From NCBI GenBank assembly GCA_009760885.1, contig CM019703.1, forward strand, positions 11,162,959 to 11,226,958: a stretch of DNA of 64,000 bases. Direction: 5' to 3'. Below the pieces are notes generated by a model. It saw nothing but the letters and a program-made list of their open reading frames with translations, was not told the origin of the DNA and made no database searches. Position 1 is the stretch's first letter; each line of letters begins with the position of its first letter. Made by a program: the position numbers and the translations under genes. Below, piece after piece: positions 21,322-32,154 of the stretch. Source of the stretch: Achatina immaculata (Eukaryota > Mollusca > Gastropoda > Stylommatophora > Achatinidae).

Positions 21322-21480
21322 CCGCGTTAGCGCAGTTGATTAGACACTGGTTTACCGACCAGGCGACCTGGTTTCGAATTCTACTCATCACGGTGGCGGG
21401 AGGGGGGTGGCTAGGAACTCCCAGGGTTCACCCCAGCAACAAGAAAAAAAAATGGGTACGAGAGAAAGAAAGATAAAAGT
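21322..21480 (+). mobile_element. tRNA-derived SINE
   Basis: GCCGCGTTAGCGCAGTTGAT (A box region) and GGTTTCGAATTCTACTC (B box) form the head; AAAATGGGTACGAGAG resembles the GGGTAC core of the other SINEs here. No tRNA fold is possible across the ends. Confidence 0.65.
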
Positions 21481-21789
21481 GAGACTAGCCTATTAAATAC
21501 GAGGGCGAGTCAAAAATTAACTGCAAAGCAAGGGGCATGATCATTGAAATTATATGAAAAATAGTAGACGGCTATTCCAAAAGTTTTTTTGAATCATATA
21601 TTTTTCAATGATTGCGTCCCTTAATTTGCGGTTGTTTTTGGACTCTCCAATTACTGGACGTGTCGGTGCAAGTCATGCTGTTTAGGTATTTGTGGGATAT
21701 GCTCTTACTTTTCTTATCTTAAGTTTGTTTGTTTCCCCTGGCACACTGCATCATGTTCCATCGAAATTCCTTTGCTCAATTCCTTGAGA

Positions 21790-21905
21790 AATCAGGTACC
21801 CATTTCTACAGAACTGTTGCCATGGCGTCATTGACTGGAGTCGAACTGCTGATCTTCGGAACACGTGATAAAAAAACTCACCTCTCAACCACTGAGGCTT
21901 GTATC
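21790..21905 (-). mobile_element. tRNA-derived SINE with GGGTACC core
   Basis: On minus: GCCTCAGTGGTTGAGAGGTG (A box), AGCAGTTCGACTCCAGTC (B box), then GAAATGGGTACCTGATTT. The core matches 8.14 kb. A short plus frame here is a shadow. Confidence 0.65.
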
Positions 21906-22179
21906 GAATAGAAAAATATAACTGTACTCACTGTTTCCGAATCAGAAGGTAAGAAATGTAGGCATACGGATAATTAGCAGATCTATAAATTGTCTTTTCA
22001 GTTACTTTTCCAATAGACATCGGAAAAAAAGAAACGTGTTGCTCTCTTTTGTGGAGCTGTCTAATAAACCTTTGACTGAATAAGCTTGTTAAGACACAAA
22101 GCACGCTTTAATGTTTATATTTCTTTTAAACCAACAGAGAAATAACAAAGAAACCTACACACTTTTCCAGTCCCCACTT

Positions 22180-22515
22180 ACAGATACCACTCTGAAAACC
22201 AACAGACTGAGATGGCTGGGACACTTGGAGAGGATGGACGAGAGTAGACAGGCACAGAGGACTTATACAGAAGTGACTAACAGAAAGGCAGACCAAAAAC
22301 AACTGTGACGTTACAACCTGGAAGAAGATCTACGTGCCCTCGAAGTGGACAATTGGAAAAGAGAGACTAAGAGCAGAGACAAATCTTAGTCGGCAGGAAA
22401 GAGCCCTAATGGCTCGGAAAGTTGAAAGAATGCGTAATGTTTAAAGGCACAAAACGAAGGGCTATTTCATCATCATCATCATCATCATCACAGTCATCAT
22501 CATCATCATCATCAT
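22180..22515 (+). mobile_element. LINE 3' fragment with (TCA)n tail
   Basis: The plus frame reads TTLKTNRLRWLGHLERMDES, RQAQRTYTEV, NRKADQKQL, then in another frame YNLEEDLRALEVDNWKRE. NRLRWLGHxxRM...DLRALxVDNW is a well-known LINE ORF end. A (TCA)n tract at 22468-22515 follows. Confidence 0.75.
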
Positions 22516-22642
22516 CACGTGCCCTCTTCAAGTTGAGAGTTGGCTGCAGTTATCCTCCGTCTTGCTCTGTCCTTTGTTTTCACAACCCTGTCGCACTCAA
22601 CCCAGTTCATCATTTTACTTTGTCCACTAAATTATATAGTCT

Positions 22643-22719
22643 ATATAGTCGTTATGCGAGCCCTATGTGACGTTTAACGGCACGGGAAGGATATAAGATA
22701 TAAGATAAGATATAGTCGT
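22643..22719 (+). mobile_element. 57-bp LINE micro-insertion with TSD
   Basis: The 56 bp at 22655-22710 are identical to the LINE 3' end at 9081-9136. ATATAGTCGT occurs at 22643-22652 and again at 22710-22719, a 10-bp direct repeat bounding the insert. This is a retrotransposition event truncated to its last few dozen bases. Confidence 0.85.
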
Positions 22720-23320
22720 CAACCTCTTACCGTGTCTTCCCCCTTCTTCTTCTTGTATGGTCTTCATTTAGGTGCATTAGGAATGCAATAATTTCTTAAT
22801 ACATCTTTGGGCCTTCTCGTCTCCTCCTGTTTCTCCCGAACATTTATACCGTAAATCATTTATAATTAATTTCCCAGGGCAGTCTGAAGATCAAATATCT
22901 CATTTTCTGTTAATGAATCAACAAAGGAATCAACAATAAAGCAAAACAAAACACACACAACAACAACAACAACAACAAAAACAAACAAAAAAAACGTCAC
23001 ACGCTTGCGAAAGGAAGAAATGAATGGAAATTATTCTCACTTTTAGTTAAGTCTGTTGCAATTATTAATGCGGAAATTATACTGACTTGTCAGAAAAAGG
23101 TTCCTTTCTCAAGCTCCCCTCCTTGTAGACAAAGCTATCAAAACGCGAAGATGAAAGGAAGTTCAGCTTTCATCGCAGACTTCAGTTGCAACTCCTCGTT
23201 CCCTTGGGACAGCCAGATAAGAATCTTGACCTATGGGATGACTTGCTTTCATTTTTGTTTTTCTTGGCGGAACGCGTCGTGTTGCTTGTTGTGATATCGT
23301 ATCTTTTGGCATGAGGGGAC
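22720..23320. other. No gene recognised; (CAA)n tract
   Basis: AT-rich sequence with an AAC/CAA microsatellite at about 22955-22990. The stretch 23100-23290 is less repetitive than its surroundings but has no assignable frame. Confidence 0.4.
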
Positions 23321-23324
23321 GTTT

Positions 23325-23415
23325 CTCTTCTAAGATTTCTCTTCTAAGATTCCTCTTCTAAGATTTCTCTTCTAAGATTCCTCTTCTAAGATTTCTCTTC
23401 TAAGATTTCTAGCTG
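23325..23415. repeat. 15-bp minisatellite
   Basis: TCTCTTCTAAGATTT and TCTTCTAAGATTCC units repeat about six times, alternating ATTTC and ATTCC variants (a 30-bp dimer). Confidence 0.85.
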
Positions 23416-23469
23416 GTTTTTTTAATGCTCCCATATCACACTTCTGTTGTCTGCTCCCATTATTAGATT

Positions 23470-24690
23470 TCTAAGTGTTTTCTTTCGCAATTATTACATT
23501 TTTAGGTGCTTTCTGTTTCAATAATTACATTTCTGAGTGTTTTCTGTTCCAACTGTTGTATTTCTGGGTGTTTTCTGTTGCCATTTCTAGGTGCTTTCTG
23601 TTCCCATTATTACATTTCTTGGTGTTTTCTCCATTATCATATTTATATAAGTTTTCTGTTCCCATTAACACATTTCTATGGGTTTATTTCGGTTCCAATT
23701 ATCTTTTTTTCTAACAGTATTCTCTTCCAATTATCATTCTTAGCTGTTTATTTTTTCCGTTACCATATGCCTACATATTTATGCTCCAATTGCCATGTGT
23801 CTACATATTTCTGTTCCCACTGCCACATGTCTATATATTTCTGTTCCCACTGCCACATGTCTATATATTTCTCTTCCCATTGCCACATGTCTACATATTT
23901 CTGTTCCCATTGCCACATGTCTACATATTTCTGTTCCCACTGCCACATGTCTACATATTTCTGTTCCCATTGCCACATGTCTACATATTTCTGCTCCCAT
24001 TGCCACATGTCTATATATTTCTGTTCCCACTGCCACATGTCTACATATTTCTGTTCGCACTGCCACATGTCTACATATTTCTGTTCCCATTGCCACATGT
24101 CTACATATTTCTGTTCCCACTGCCACATGTCTACATATTTCTGTTCCCATTGCCACATGTCTACACATTTCTGCTCCCATTGCCACATGTCTACATATTT
24201 CTGTTCCCATTGCCACATGTCTATATATTTCTGTTCCCACTGCCACATGTCTACATATTTATATTCTCATTGCCACATGTCTACATATTTCTGTTCCCAT
24301 TGCCACATGTTTACATATTTCTGTTCCCACTGCCACATGTCTACATATTTCTATTCTCATTGCCACATGTCTATATATTTCTCTTCCCATTGCCACATGT
24401 CTACATATTTTATTCCCATTGCCACATGTCTACATATTTCTGTTCCCACTGCCACATGTCTACATATTTCTGTTCCCACTGCCACATGTCTACGTATTTC
24501 TGTTCCCACTGCCACATGTCTACATATTTCTGTTCCCATTGCCACATGTCTACATATTTCTGTTCCCATTGCCACATGTCTACATATTTCTGTTCCCATT
24601 GCGACATGTCTATATATTTCTGTTCCCACTGCCACATGTCTACATATTTCTGTTCCCACTGTCATATTTCTAGGTGCTTTCTGTTCCTTC
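23470..24690. repeat. 30-bp minisatellite array
   Basis: The unit TGCCACATGT/CTACATATTT/CTGTTCCCAT repeats about 30 times from 23790 to 24660. The left (23470-23790) and right edges have diverged units such as TTCTGTTCCCATTATTAC. The unit length is a multiple of three and lacks stops in several frames, so long frames appear in many registers (up to 408 codons). A 1-bp deletion at about 24410 moves the array one position out of register, which shows the frames are not selected. Confidence 0.97.
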
Positions 24691-24984
24691 CCACTCTCCT
24701 TCATTCTTTTTCCTACAAATTGTGATACATAGCAAGGTACATAAAACTCTGAGCGCCATTAAAAGCATGCGTCGAATATAAAAACTCACACACAGCCACA
24801 CAAGCCAAATCAGTCTTACGTCTCCCTACCAAGTACGTTAGCACTATCTCACAGACATTCTGTGCAGGAAGATGGAAATGTCTACATAGACTCCGACTCA
24901 AATATTTGCTATAATCATTTCCCAATAAAATATTTTTCAGGAAAAAAAAAACGCAAAATGAAAACTTCAAGCAGCGGAGGGAGA
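24691..24984. other. Unique spacer between two arrays
   Basis: AT-rich; contains CAATAAAATA near 24926. No gene recognised. Confidence 0.4.
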
Positions 24985-26200
24985 TTACCTCAGAAGAATA
25001 ATGTATAATGAAATAAGAGCTAAGAATAATGTATAATGAAATAAGAGCTGAGAATAATGTATAATGAAATAATAGCTGAAAATAATATATAATGAAATAA
25101 GAGCTGAAAAAAATTTATATAATGAAATAAGATCTGAAAATAAATAATAATGAAATAAGAGCTGACAATACTGTATAATGAAATAAGAGATGAAAATAAA
25201 GTATACTGAAATAAGAGCTGAGAATAATGTATAATGAAATGAGAGCTGAGAATAATGTATAATGAAATAAGAGCTGAAAATAATATATAATGAAATAAGA
25301 GCTGAAATAATATATAATGAAATAAGAACTGAAAATAATATATATTGAAATAAGAGCTGAGAATAATGTATAATGAAATAAGAGCTGAAAATAAAATATA
25401 ATGAAATAAGAGCTGAGAATAATGTATAATGAAATAAGATCTGAGAATACTGTATAATGAAATAAGAGCTGAAAATATTATATAATGAAATAAGAGCTGA
25501 CAATAATATATTATGAAATAAGAGCTGAGAATAATGTGTAATGAAATAAGAGCTGAAAATAAAATATACTGAAATAAGAGCTGAGAATAATGTATAATGA
25601 AATGAGAGCTGGGAATAATGTATAATGAAAGAAGAGCTGAGATTAATGTATAATGAAATGAGAACTAAGAATAATGTATAATGAAATAAGAGCTGAAAAT
25701 AATATATAATGAAATAAGAGCTGAAACAATATATAATGAAATAAGAGCTGAAAATAAATATATAATGAAAAAAAGCTGAGAATAATATATAATGAAATAA
25801 GAGCTGAGAATAAAATATAATGAAATAAGAGCTGAGAATAATGTATAATGAAATAAGAGCTGAGAATAATGTATAATGAAATAAGAGCTGAGAATAATGT
25901 ATAATGAAATGAGAGCTGAAAATAATGTATAATGAAATGAGAACTGAGAATAATGTATCATGAAATAAGAACTGAGAATAATGTATAATGAAAAAAGAGC
26001 TGAGAATAATGTATAATGAAATGAGAGCTGAGAATAATGTATAATGAAATGAGAGCTGAGAATACTGTATAATGAAATAAGAGCTGAGAATAATATATAA
26101 TGAAATGAGAGCTGAGAATAATGTATAATGAAATAAGAGCTGAGAATAATGTATAATGAAATAAGAGCTGAGAATAATGTATAATGAAATAAGAGTTAAT
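24985..26200. repeat. 28-bp minisatellite array
   Basis: GAGCTGAGAATAATGTATAA plus TGAAATAA repeats about 43 times with a 28-bp period. Unit variants (GAAAATAATATATAATG, GACAATACTG, ATGAGAGCTG) are mixed irregularly. Since 28 is not a multiple of three, minus frames cycle through three registers and read as 28-residue repeats. Not coding. Confidence 0.97.
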
Positions 26201-26377
26201 GTGACGGTTCCTCATCTGACACCCAGAACTTTGGGGGCAATATTTCTGGGGGGTTTTTTTGTAAACCGTGGAGCTGTATTAAGAAATTGTGTCTTTGTTT
26301 ATTTATTGCTGCCTGTGGATATCTCTATTTACATGTGCTTTTCTTGTTGTTATTAACGATGCTGTTATTGTTGTTCT

Positions 26378-26819
26378 ATCTCGGAACTGCGAGCTGGTGT
26401 TCTTTGCAGGCGACGCAGAGAAGCATTCCGGACACAGCATCGGAAGATTTTAGGAATTGCTTATGCCGGCCATTTTGTTTTTTTTTTAATCTCCCGGCTG
26501 GATTTAACCAGCAGAGTTCATGTCATGCTTCTTCAGCAGACTCCACCCCCATGATGACTATGTTAATCCTTACCCCCCCCCCACCCCACCCACCCCTCTA
26601 AACCGCCCCCCCAGCCCCCAGTGAGTGTCAGACTAGGCCTGCTACTGAGGTAGGTACCAAGGAGAGATGGGACAGGGTCTTGAACAGTTATGGCTCGCCA
26701 GCCTTGAAGTTAGCATGTCAGCTACGGGTACTACAGAAAATCCAACTCTGTTTACATAACAACGGAAGGAAAAAAAACCTTGACATTATAGACTCATCAA
26801 ACTGTTCAGATAATGTACA
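26378..26819 (+). mobile_element. R element copy 2
   Basis: Shares GGAACTGCGAGCTGGTGTTC, TTTGCAGGCGACGCAG, TTCTTCAGCAGACTCCACC, AGACTAGGCCTGCTACTG and GTTAGCATGTCAGCTACGGG with the copies at 42.36 and 55.83 kb. C-rich runs lie at about 26571-26620. The last 119 bp (26701-26819) recur after the LINE-B insertion, so the copy was probably interrupted by it. Confidence 0.75.
26701..26819. repeat. 119-bp direct repeat, left copy
   Basis: Starts GCCTTGAAGTTAGCATGTCA and ends TCAGATAATGTACA. Matches 27378-27496 with essentially one difference inside an A-rich run. It brackets the LINE-B copy at 26820-27377. Confidence 0.93.
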
Positions 26820-27377
26820 GAGGACATCAACAGCAGACTTACTAGAGCAAACCAGGCTTTTGCAATGCTACAGAATATATGGAAATCAAATAAACTAAGC
26901 ATAAATATGAAAATCAGGATATTTAAGAGTAATGTTCTAAGTGTACTACTCTATGGAAGTGAATGCTGGAAAATCACCAAAACCATAGAAAACAAGTTGA
27001 ATTCTTTCCAGACTAAATGTTTACGTAGAATTAAAAAAATATTTTGGCCAAACACCATAAGAAATAACATCTTATTGGCAGAAATGCAGATGAAGCCACT
27101 GACAACAATTATTGAGGAAAGACGCTGGCGATGGTTGGGACATGTGCTTCGAATGACTGACAACTCACTACCAAAAATAGCACTAAGATGGACACCACAG
27201 GGGAGCAGAAGTAAGGGTAGACCAAAAGAGACATGGAGAAGAACAACAGAAAGGATGTTGAGCAATAGAGGGCTCACCTGGGCAAGAGCAGAAAAAATGG
27301 CGAAAGACAGGCATTTGTGGAAAACCCTTGCGGAAGCCCCATGTGCCCTGGGCACCTAAGGTTCAGAGAGAGAGAGA
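26820..27377 (+). pseudogene. LINE-B reverse-transcriptase 3' copy
   Basis: The longest LINE-B copy here. An uninterrupted frame (about 26865-27359) reads INMKIRIFKSNVLSVLLYGS, ECWKITKTIENKLNSF, CLRRIKKIFWPNTIRN, MQMKPLTTIIEERRWRWLGH, VLRMTDNSLPKIALRW, GSRSKGRPKETWRRT and KDRHLWKTLAEAPCALGT. LLYGSECW, RRI, WLGHVLRM and GRPKETWRR are LINE RT landmarks. It ends AAGGTTC(AG)n and is flanked by 119-bp direct repeats. It is 5'-truncated and lacks the YADD core, so it cannot be autonomous. Confidence 0.88.
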
Positions 27378-27496
27378 GCCTTGAAGTTAGCATGTCAGCT
27401 ACGGGTACTACAGAAAATCCAACTCTGTTTACATAACAACGGAAGAAAAAAAAAACCTTGACATTATAGACTCATCAAACTGTTCAGATAATGTAC
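27378..27496. repeat. 119-bp direct repeat, right copy
   Basis: Begins directly after the (AG)n tail of LINE-B and repeats 26701-26819, as expected of a long target-site duplication. A segmental duplication that trapped the LINE is the alternative. Confidence 0.93.
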
Positions 27497-27539
27497 ATTT
27501 TTGCAACTCAAAGTCAGCTGACAGCAAATAAACGAAAAG

Positions 27540-27541
<2 letters not shown>

Positions 27542-27631
<90 letters not shown>
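27542..27631. repeat. (TA)n microsatellite, 90 bp
   Basis: About 45 TA repeats with one phase change near 27576. Self-complementary, so it can extrude a cruciform. Confidence 0.97.
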
Positions 27632-27632
<1 letters not shown>

Positions 27633-28394
27633 CTTCCGGGGGAAAACCCTAGACCACGTGATTCCTAAATAGCGGCCATGTTTGTTATCGTGAATGTGGA
27701 CTCACGCTGACAGGAAAACAAAGCAGCCACTGGGATATTTTGTGTCAACAGAATTTTTGGGTATCTCCTATTCTAATGTCAAATCTCTAAATAATTACCG
27801 CTGCTGTGTCACTTGGAAATTCGTGTTTCTAAAAGCCATTTTTTTTGGTAACTTAATTAAGTCCCGCAATCATCAGATGCTCACAATGACACATATAGTT
27901 CTTCTTTATACATTGTTTCTAGGTCTGTCTGTTTATCGTCCTCGCTGTCTGCCCATTTTGTCTGCCATTTTGTCTTTCTGCTGTCTGCATATTATTGTGA
28001 CAGTACGTTGAACAATATGACTGGAGAAGGTGCACAGGAAATGCACATGACAAGTCCATAGGCGAAAATCGCAGAGTAAGCACCAAATAGTCAAACAAAC
28101 AGAGAATGAAAAGAGGAAACAAACAGTGACGAGAGGACTTGGAGAGTCCACTTAGACAGTTACGGAACTGAGAGACGTACCGTTGTAGGAAAAGGATGCT
28201 GGAACTTGGACACTGACAACGACCCACATTAAATGAACAAACATCCCCCCCCCCCAAAAAAAAAACGACAGGACATTGGGAAAAAGGAATATACGTTTTT
28301 TAACTTTGTTCTTCTTCAACATAAATGAACCACGTTCGGCCATGTTGTAAACACGATTCTACGAATAAAAATCTGTCGCATCTATGTCTGGAAC
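27632..28394. other. No gene recognised
   Basis: Overlapping short frames on both strands; a C/A homopolymer lies at about 28246-28264. No known family seen. Confidence 0.4.
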
Positions 28395-28835
28395 CACTTC
28401 TTTACTGATACTCTTTCCACTTTGTTGCTGATACTTCTTCCACTTCTTTGCTCATACTCTTTCCACTTCTTTGTTCATACTCTTTCCACTTCTTTGCTCA
28501 TACTCTTTCCACTTCTTTGTTCATACTCTTTCCACTTCTTTGTTCATACTCTTTCCACTTCTTTGCTCATACTCTTTCCACTTCTTTGCTCATACTCTTT
28601 CCACTTCTTTGCTCATACTCTTTCCACTTCTTTGGTCATACTCTTTCCACTTCTTTGGTCATACTCTTTCCACTTCTTTGCTCATACTCTTTCCACTTCT
28701 TTGCTCATACTCTTTCCACTTCTTTGCTCATACTCTTTCCACTTCTTTGTTCATACTCTTTCCACTTCTTTGCTCATACTCTTTCCACTTCTTTGCCCAT
28801 ACTCTTTCCACTTCTTTGCTCATACTCCTAGCAGA
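28395..28835. repeat. 23-bp minisatellite
   Basis: ACTCTTTCCACTTCTTTGCT plus CAT repeats about 19 times with a 23-bp period. Variation is concentrated at one position (TTGCTC, TTGTTC, TTGGTC). Long Ser/His/Phe frames in all three plus registers are by-products. Confidence 0.96.
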
Positions 28836-28946
28836 AGGCTCTGCCTGATTAACGGGGCAGATCTTGCCTTGGTTCCCATGGTCAGGTCGTATAGTCCGGG
28901 AGGGGGGAGTGGCCGCTGTCCAACCGGTGCATTATTCGAAGACCTG

Positions 28947-29160
28947 TAAAGTTTCCTCTTTTAAAAAGGAGACCTGTAAGGAATGCCTATCAGAAGGTCC
29001 CTGATTCGATTTCTCACTGGAGTTATTATTTTTTTAAGGACTGACTGTCATCAGGGTCAACTATAATCCCAAAAGAAAAGGGTATCTGGGGTTTCCATAG
29101 GAAAACAAAAACGGCGATGACAGGTGCTGGCACCCCTAGCTCAGATCCTGTAGTGTGCCT
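28947..29160 (+). mobile_element. SINE-like repeat
   Basis: GGTCCCTGATTCGATTTCTC looks like a degenerate B box. AAAAGGGTATCTGGGGTT 80 bp on resembles the GGGTACCTG core of the SINEs at 8.1 and 21.8 kb. The head is too decayed to be sure. Confidence 0.4.
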
Positions 29161-29569
29161 TGAATTGTGAAGGCACTATCACTTCACAAAACCTACGGCA
29201 TGCAAATGATACGGGACATCAAATTTTAATGGATGAAAACAGAATGACCAATCAGTAGGGTCTTGGTTTGGAGGAACAATTTTGCGCCATCTGTGAGACT
29301 TCCTCTCAGAAGTCCTGTCTTTACTGGACAAATCTTTCTTAGAGCTTGCTCTTAGGCTCCACCCCCCAAGTTCTAAAACCAGTCATCGTAACCGGCTTCC
29401 AGTTCGATATGACCATAGACTGCAACATCTTCAGGGCGCGGACTGCTGAAAATATCCTGAAACTCCAAGGGGATCCAACAACAATAAAATACGCGTGTAT
29501 GTATAATCTATGCGCGTTTGTTATTCATAAGTTCTCGGGTGTCAATGCCCTTTTCTTTTTTATATAGCG

Positions 29570-29813
29570 AGGAATTAAAAGAGGAAAATAAGCATGAGGA
29601 AAACAGCTGGAGAGAGGAGGAGAGAAAGAATGTGGCGAGAGAGGGAGTAAAAGAGGAAATGAGAGTAGAAGAGAAAGCGGAAAAGAGAGTCGAAAAGGGA
29701 ATGGGAAACAAGAGTGGGGAAAGAGAGAGTGAGAAAGGGTGGGGTGAAAGAATGGGAAAAGGAAAGAGAGAGAGAGCGTGAGAAAGAAAGAGGGGACGAG
29801 AGAGTGGAAAGGA
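29570..29813. repeat. GA-rich purine tract, left block
   Basis: Imperfect GAGAGAAAG-type purine repeat. It is separated from a similar block at 30311-30600 by a LINE-C 3' end, which suggests that LINE-C inserted into one purine tract. Confidence 0.8.
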
Positions 29814-30310
29814 GATTGATTGATTGATCTTTATTTCAAAAGGGTTAAGAATTGGGCACGCAGGCCCGTCTGACATTCTGTCCTTTATCATACATCTTTC
29901 ACTCTATTCCAGACATTCTACAAATATGCTGTTCATGTAACAAACATAACTAACATTGAAGACGAGAGACATAAAATAAAATATAACATTTACTTTTCGC
30001 TTTTATCCATTCACTCAGTACAGAAGTAACTACATACATATATAAATGACTATCCACTAAACAAAAATTTCGGGACTATTCAGAATACACAATTAACTGT
30101 ATTCATTGTCTGTAAGAACAGTCGAAAATAACTTTTAAGTTTTATTATTCATGGAGGCATGTAGTCGACACCAAATAGATATTGGGAAAGTGTGTAGTTG
30201 TAGGAAGGAGTAAAATGTATATTTTTTATACAGGACGGGAGGGTATTCCAACGATGAACAGCAGAATAACTAAAGCTTTTCTTGTAAAAATCAAGTCTAA
30301 GTTTTGAGGA
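29814..30310 (-). mobile_element. LINE-C 3' copy, 5'-truncated
   Basis: On minus the frame ends LRLDFYKKSFSYSAVHRWNT, LPSCIKNIHFTPSYNYTLSQ, YLFGVDYMPP, and the noncoding end is AAATAAAGATCAATCAATCA. Both match the long LINE-C element (42896-45965). Plus-strand AAAGGGTTAAGAATTGGGCA is nearly identical in both. The truncation point is next to GA-rich DNA. Confidence 0.88.
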
Positions 30311-30600
30311 AGAGGAAGAGATAAAGTGGGAGAGAGAGAGAAGAAATAGAGCATTAAAGAGAGGCAAGACATTGGGAGATAAGAGAGTGGGAGAGAGAGG
30401 AAGAGAGAATGGGAGAGAGAGGGGAGGCAAAAGAAAGGACAAGAAAGAGACTGGGGTGGGAAACGAGAGAACTAAGAATGACAAGAGAAGGAGAGGGGGT
30501 GGGAAATGAGAGAGATGAGAAGGAGACAGAGAGGAAGAGAGAGAGAGAGAGGGTGGGACAGAGAGAGAATGAGACAAAGTAGAGAGTGAAGGGGAAGGAA
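30311..30600. repeat. GA-rich purine tract, right block
   Basis: GAGAGAGAGAAGAAATAG and related purine-rich units. The overlapping minus frames rich in Ser/Leu/Pro are shadows of this tract. Confidence 0.8.
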
Positions 30601-30607
30601 CAAACGA

Positions 30608-30692
30608 AGGAGAAACTTTATTTTCAAAGAGTTCGGAATTGGGCACGCAGGCCCGTCTAACATTCTACCCTTCGTTATACAATTTTCACTCA
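30608..30692 (-). mobile_element. LINE-C-related 3' terminus
   Basis: TTCGGAATTGGGCACGCAGG and CCCGTCTAACATTCTACCCT align with the 3' terminal region of LINE-C (GGCCCGTCTGACATTCTGTC). It is a short, more diverged copy lying just beyond the GA-rich block. Confidence 0.75.
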
Positions 30693-30939
30693 GTCAGACA
30701 CTCGAAACTAGTTATTTAACATACTAGGCTTGAAGAAAAACAAATAATAAATACATAAATAATCTCTTGTACATACACTCGCAAAATGATTTATATAACT
30801 AAATGAAATAAACTTTTATTACATTATGATATTCATTATGATCTAACAATTTTGTACTACAGCAATATAACAATCAAGCCATTCTTTAGAATAAGCTAGT
30901 TTAGAAATACATATACCTATACTTTTCATATACGCAAGT

Positions 30940-32115
30940 ACATATCCATCCATCTATCGAAGCCTTCTTTATCCACATCTAGGGCATAGGCTATCAACAA
31001 GGGTTCTCAAATTATTTCTGTCCTGGGCAGTTTTTTTCTTTATGTCTCCATGTGCAGTCCATTTTTTTCTGATATCTGCTTCAAGACTCCTTCGCCAGGT
31101 GTTTCTAGGTCTTTCTTTTTTCCTCTTACCCTGGGGATTCCATGAATATTGTCTGACTATGTTAATGCTAGTGTTTCAAAGTGTATCCAGCGCCTTTTCA
31201 TTATCATCTCTTTCACTGCCATAGCTCTTCAATGTTGATGTTATCTGGCCATCCAATACGAAGGATCTTCCTTAGGCAGTTGTTGACAAAGGTCTGCAGT
31301 CTCCTGGTGCTTTTGACTGATGCTGTCCATGTTTCTGACCCATAACAACAGGACCGATTTGACATCTGAGTAGGGCAGTTTAAGTTTTTTGTTGTTAAGG
31401 ATATTCCCTTGTCCTTCCATATGTATCTCAGCTGTGGAAATGTACTCTAGCCTTCCTAATTCTTGCTGTAATACCTGCTTCTATATCACCTTCTCTGTCT
31501 ATAAATGCTACCGAGATATGTGAATGTGTCTACTTCTTCTAATTTCGTGCCTTCTAAGGGACTTAATTTGTGGTGGGTGTTGTTTAGTCTGGAAATGTGT
31601 GTCTTTCTCCTCCATTTATTTTTAGTCCAGCTTGTGCCGATATCCTGGACGCCTCTGTTGGTCTTTTCTTGCGGCTGTCGATTATGTGATAGCAGTGCAA
31701 AGTCAGCTGTGTCCATGAAGTCCAGTCTATTCCATTTCTGTTTTGTTCTGTAGCCGTTTTCATAATCCAGTTTAGTGCTAACAGGAATAGGAACGATGAC
31801 AATAGATGCCCTTGTCTAACCCTGGTGCTTACTTCGAATCTTTCTGTCAGTTACCATCCACGAACCAGTCTGAAAGTCATTCCATCATAGAAGCTTCTAA
31901 TAATGTTGAAAAGTTTGACTGGTATCCTGTAATGTCTAAATAGCATCCACAGGGTGCTTCTGGCTACAGTGTCAACGGTTTTCTCACAGTCAATGAAGTT
32001 AACATATAAAGCTGAGTTCCATTCAACTGATCGCTCTACAGTTAAGCTTAGAGTGGCTATTTGGTAAATGCAAGATCTATTTCTTCGCTAACCGGCTTGT
32101 TGGTCTCGCAACTGT
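30940..32115 (-). pseudogene. LINE-G reverse transcriptase remnant
   Basis: Minus order: RFEVSTRVRQGHLLSSFLF (the QG motif before the active site), WIMKTATEQN, LTLHCYHIIDSR, ISAQAGLKINGGE, LSPLEGTKLEEVDTFTYLGS, then an RT thumb region and WNPQGKRKKERPRNTWRRSL, EADIRKKW, AQDRNNLRTLVDSLC. The FADD box is visible only as DTADFALLS-like sequence, so the active site is mutated or shifted. Several stops and frameshifts. About 1.2 kb. Confidence 0.82.
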
Positions 32116-32154
32116 ACGTCTATTTCATCTTTTATTAATATCATACATACTTAA

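Noticed and set aside
23506..24732. 408-codon frame with repeated STYFCSHCHM
   Set aside because: Translation of the 30-bp array; open in several registers and crossing an obvious 1-bp slip.
27542..27631. TA tract as a replication origin or centromere element
   Set aside because: A simple dinucleotide repeat with no supporting context.
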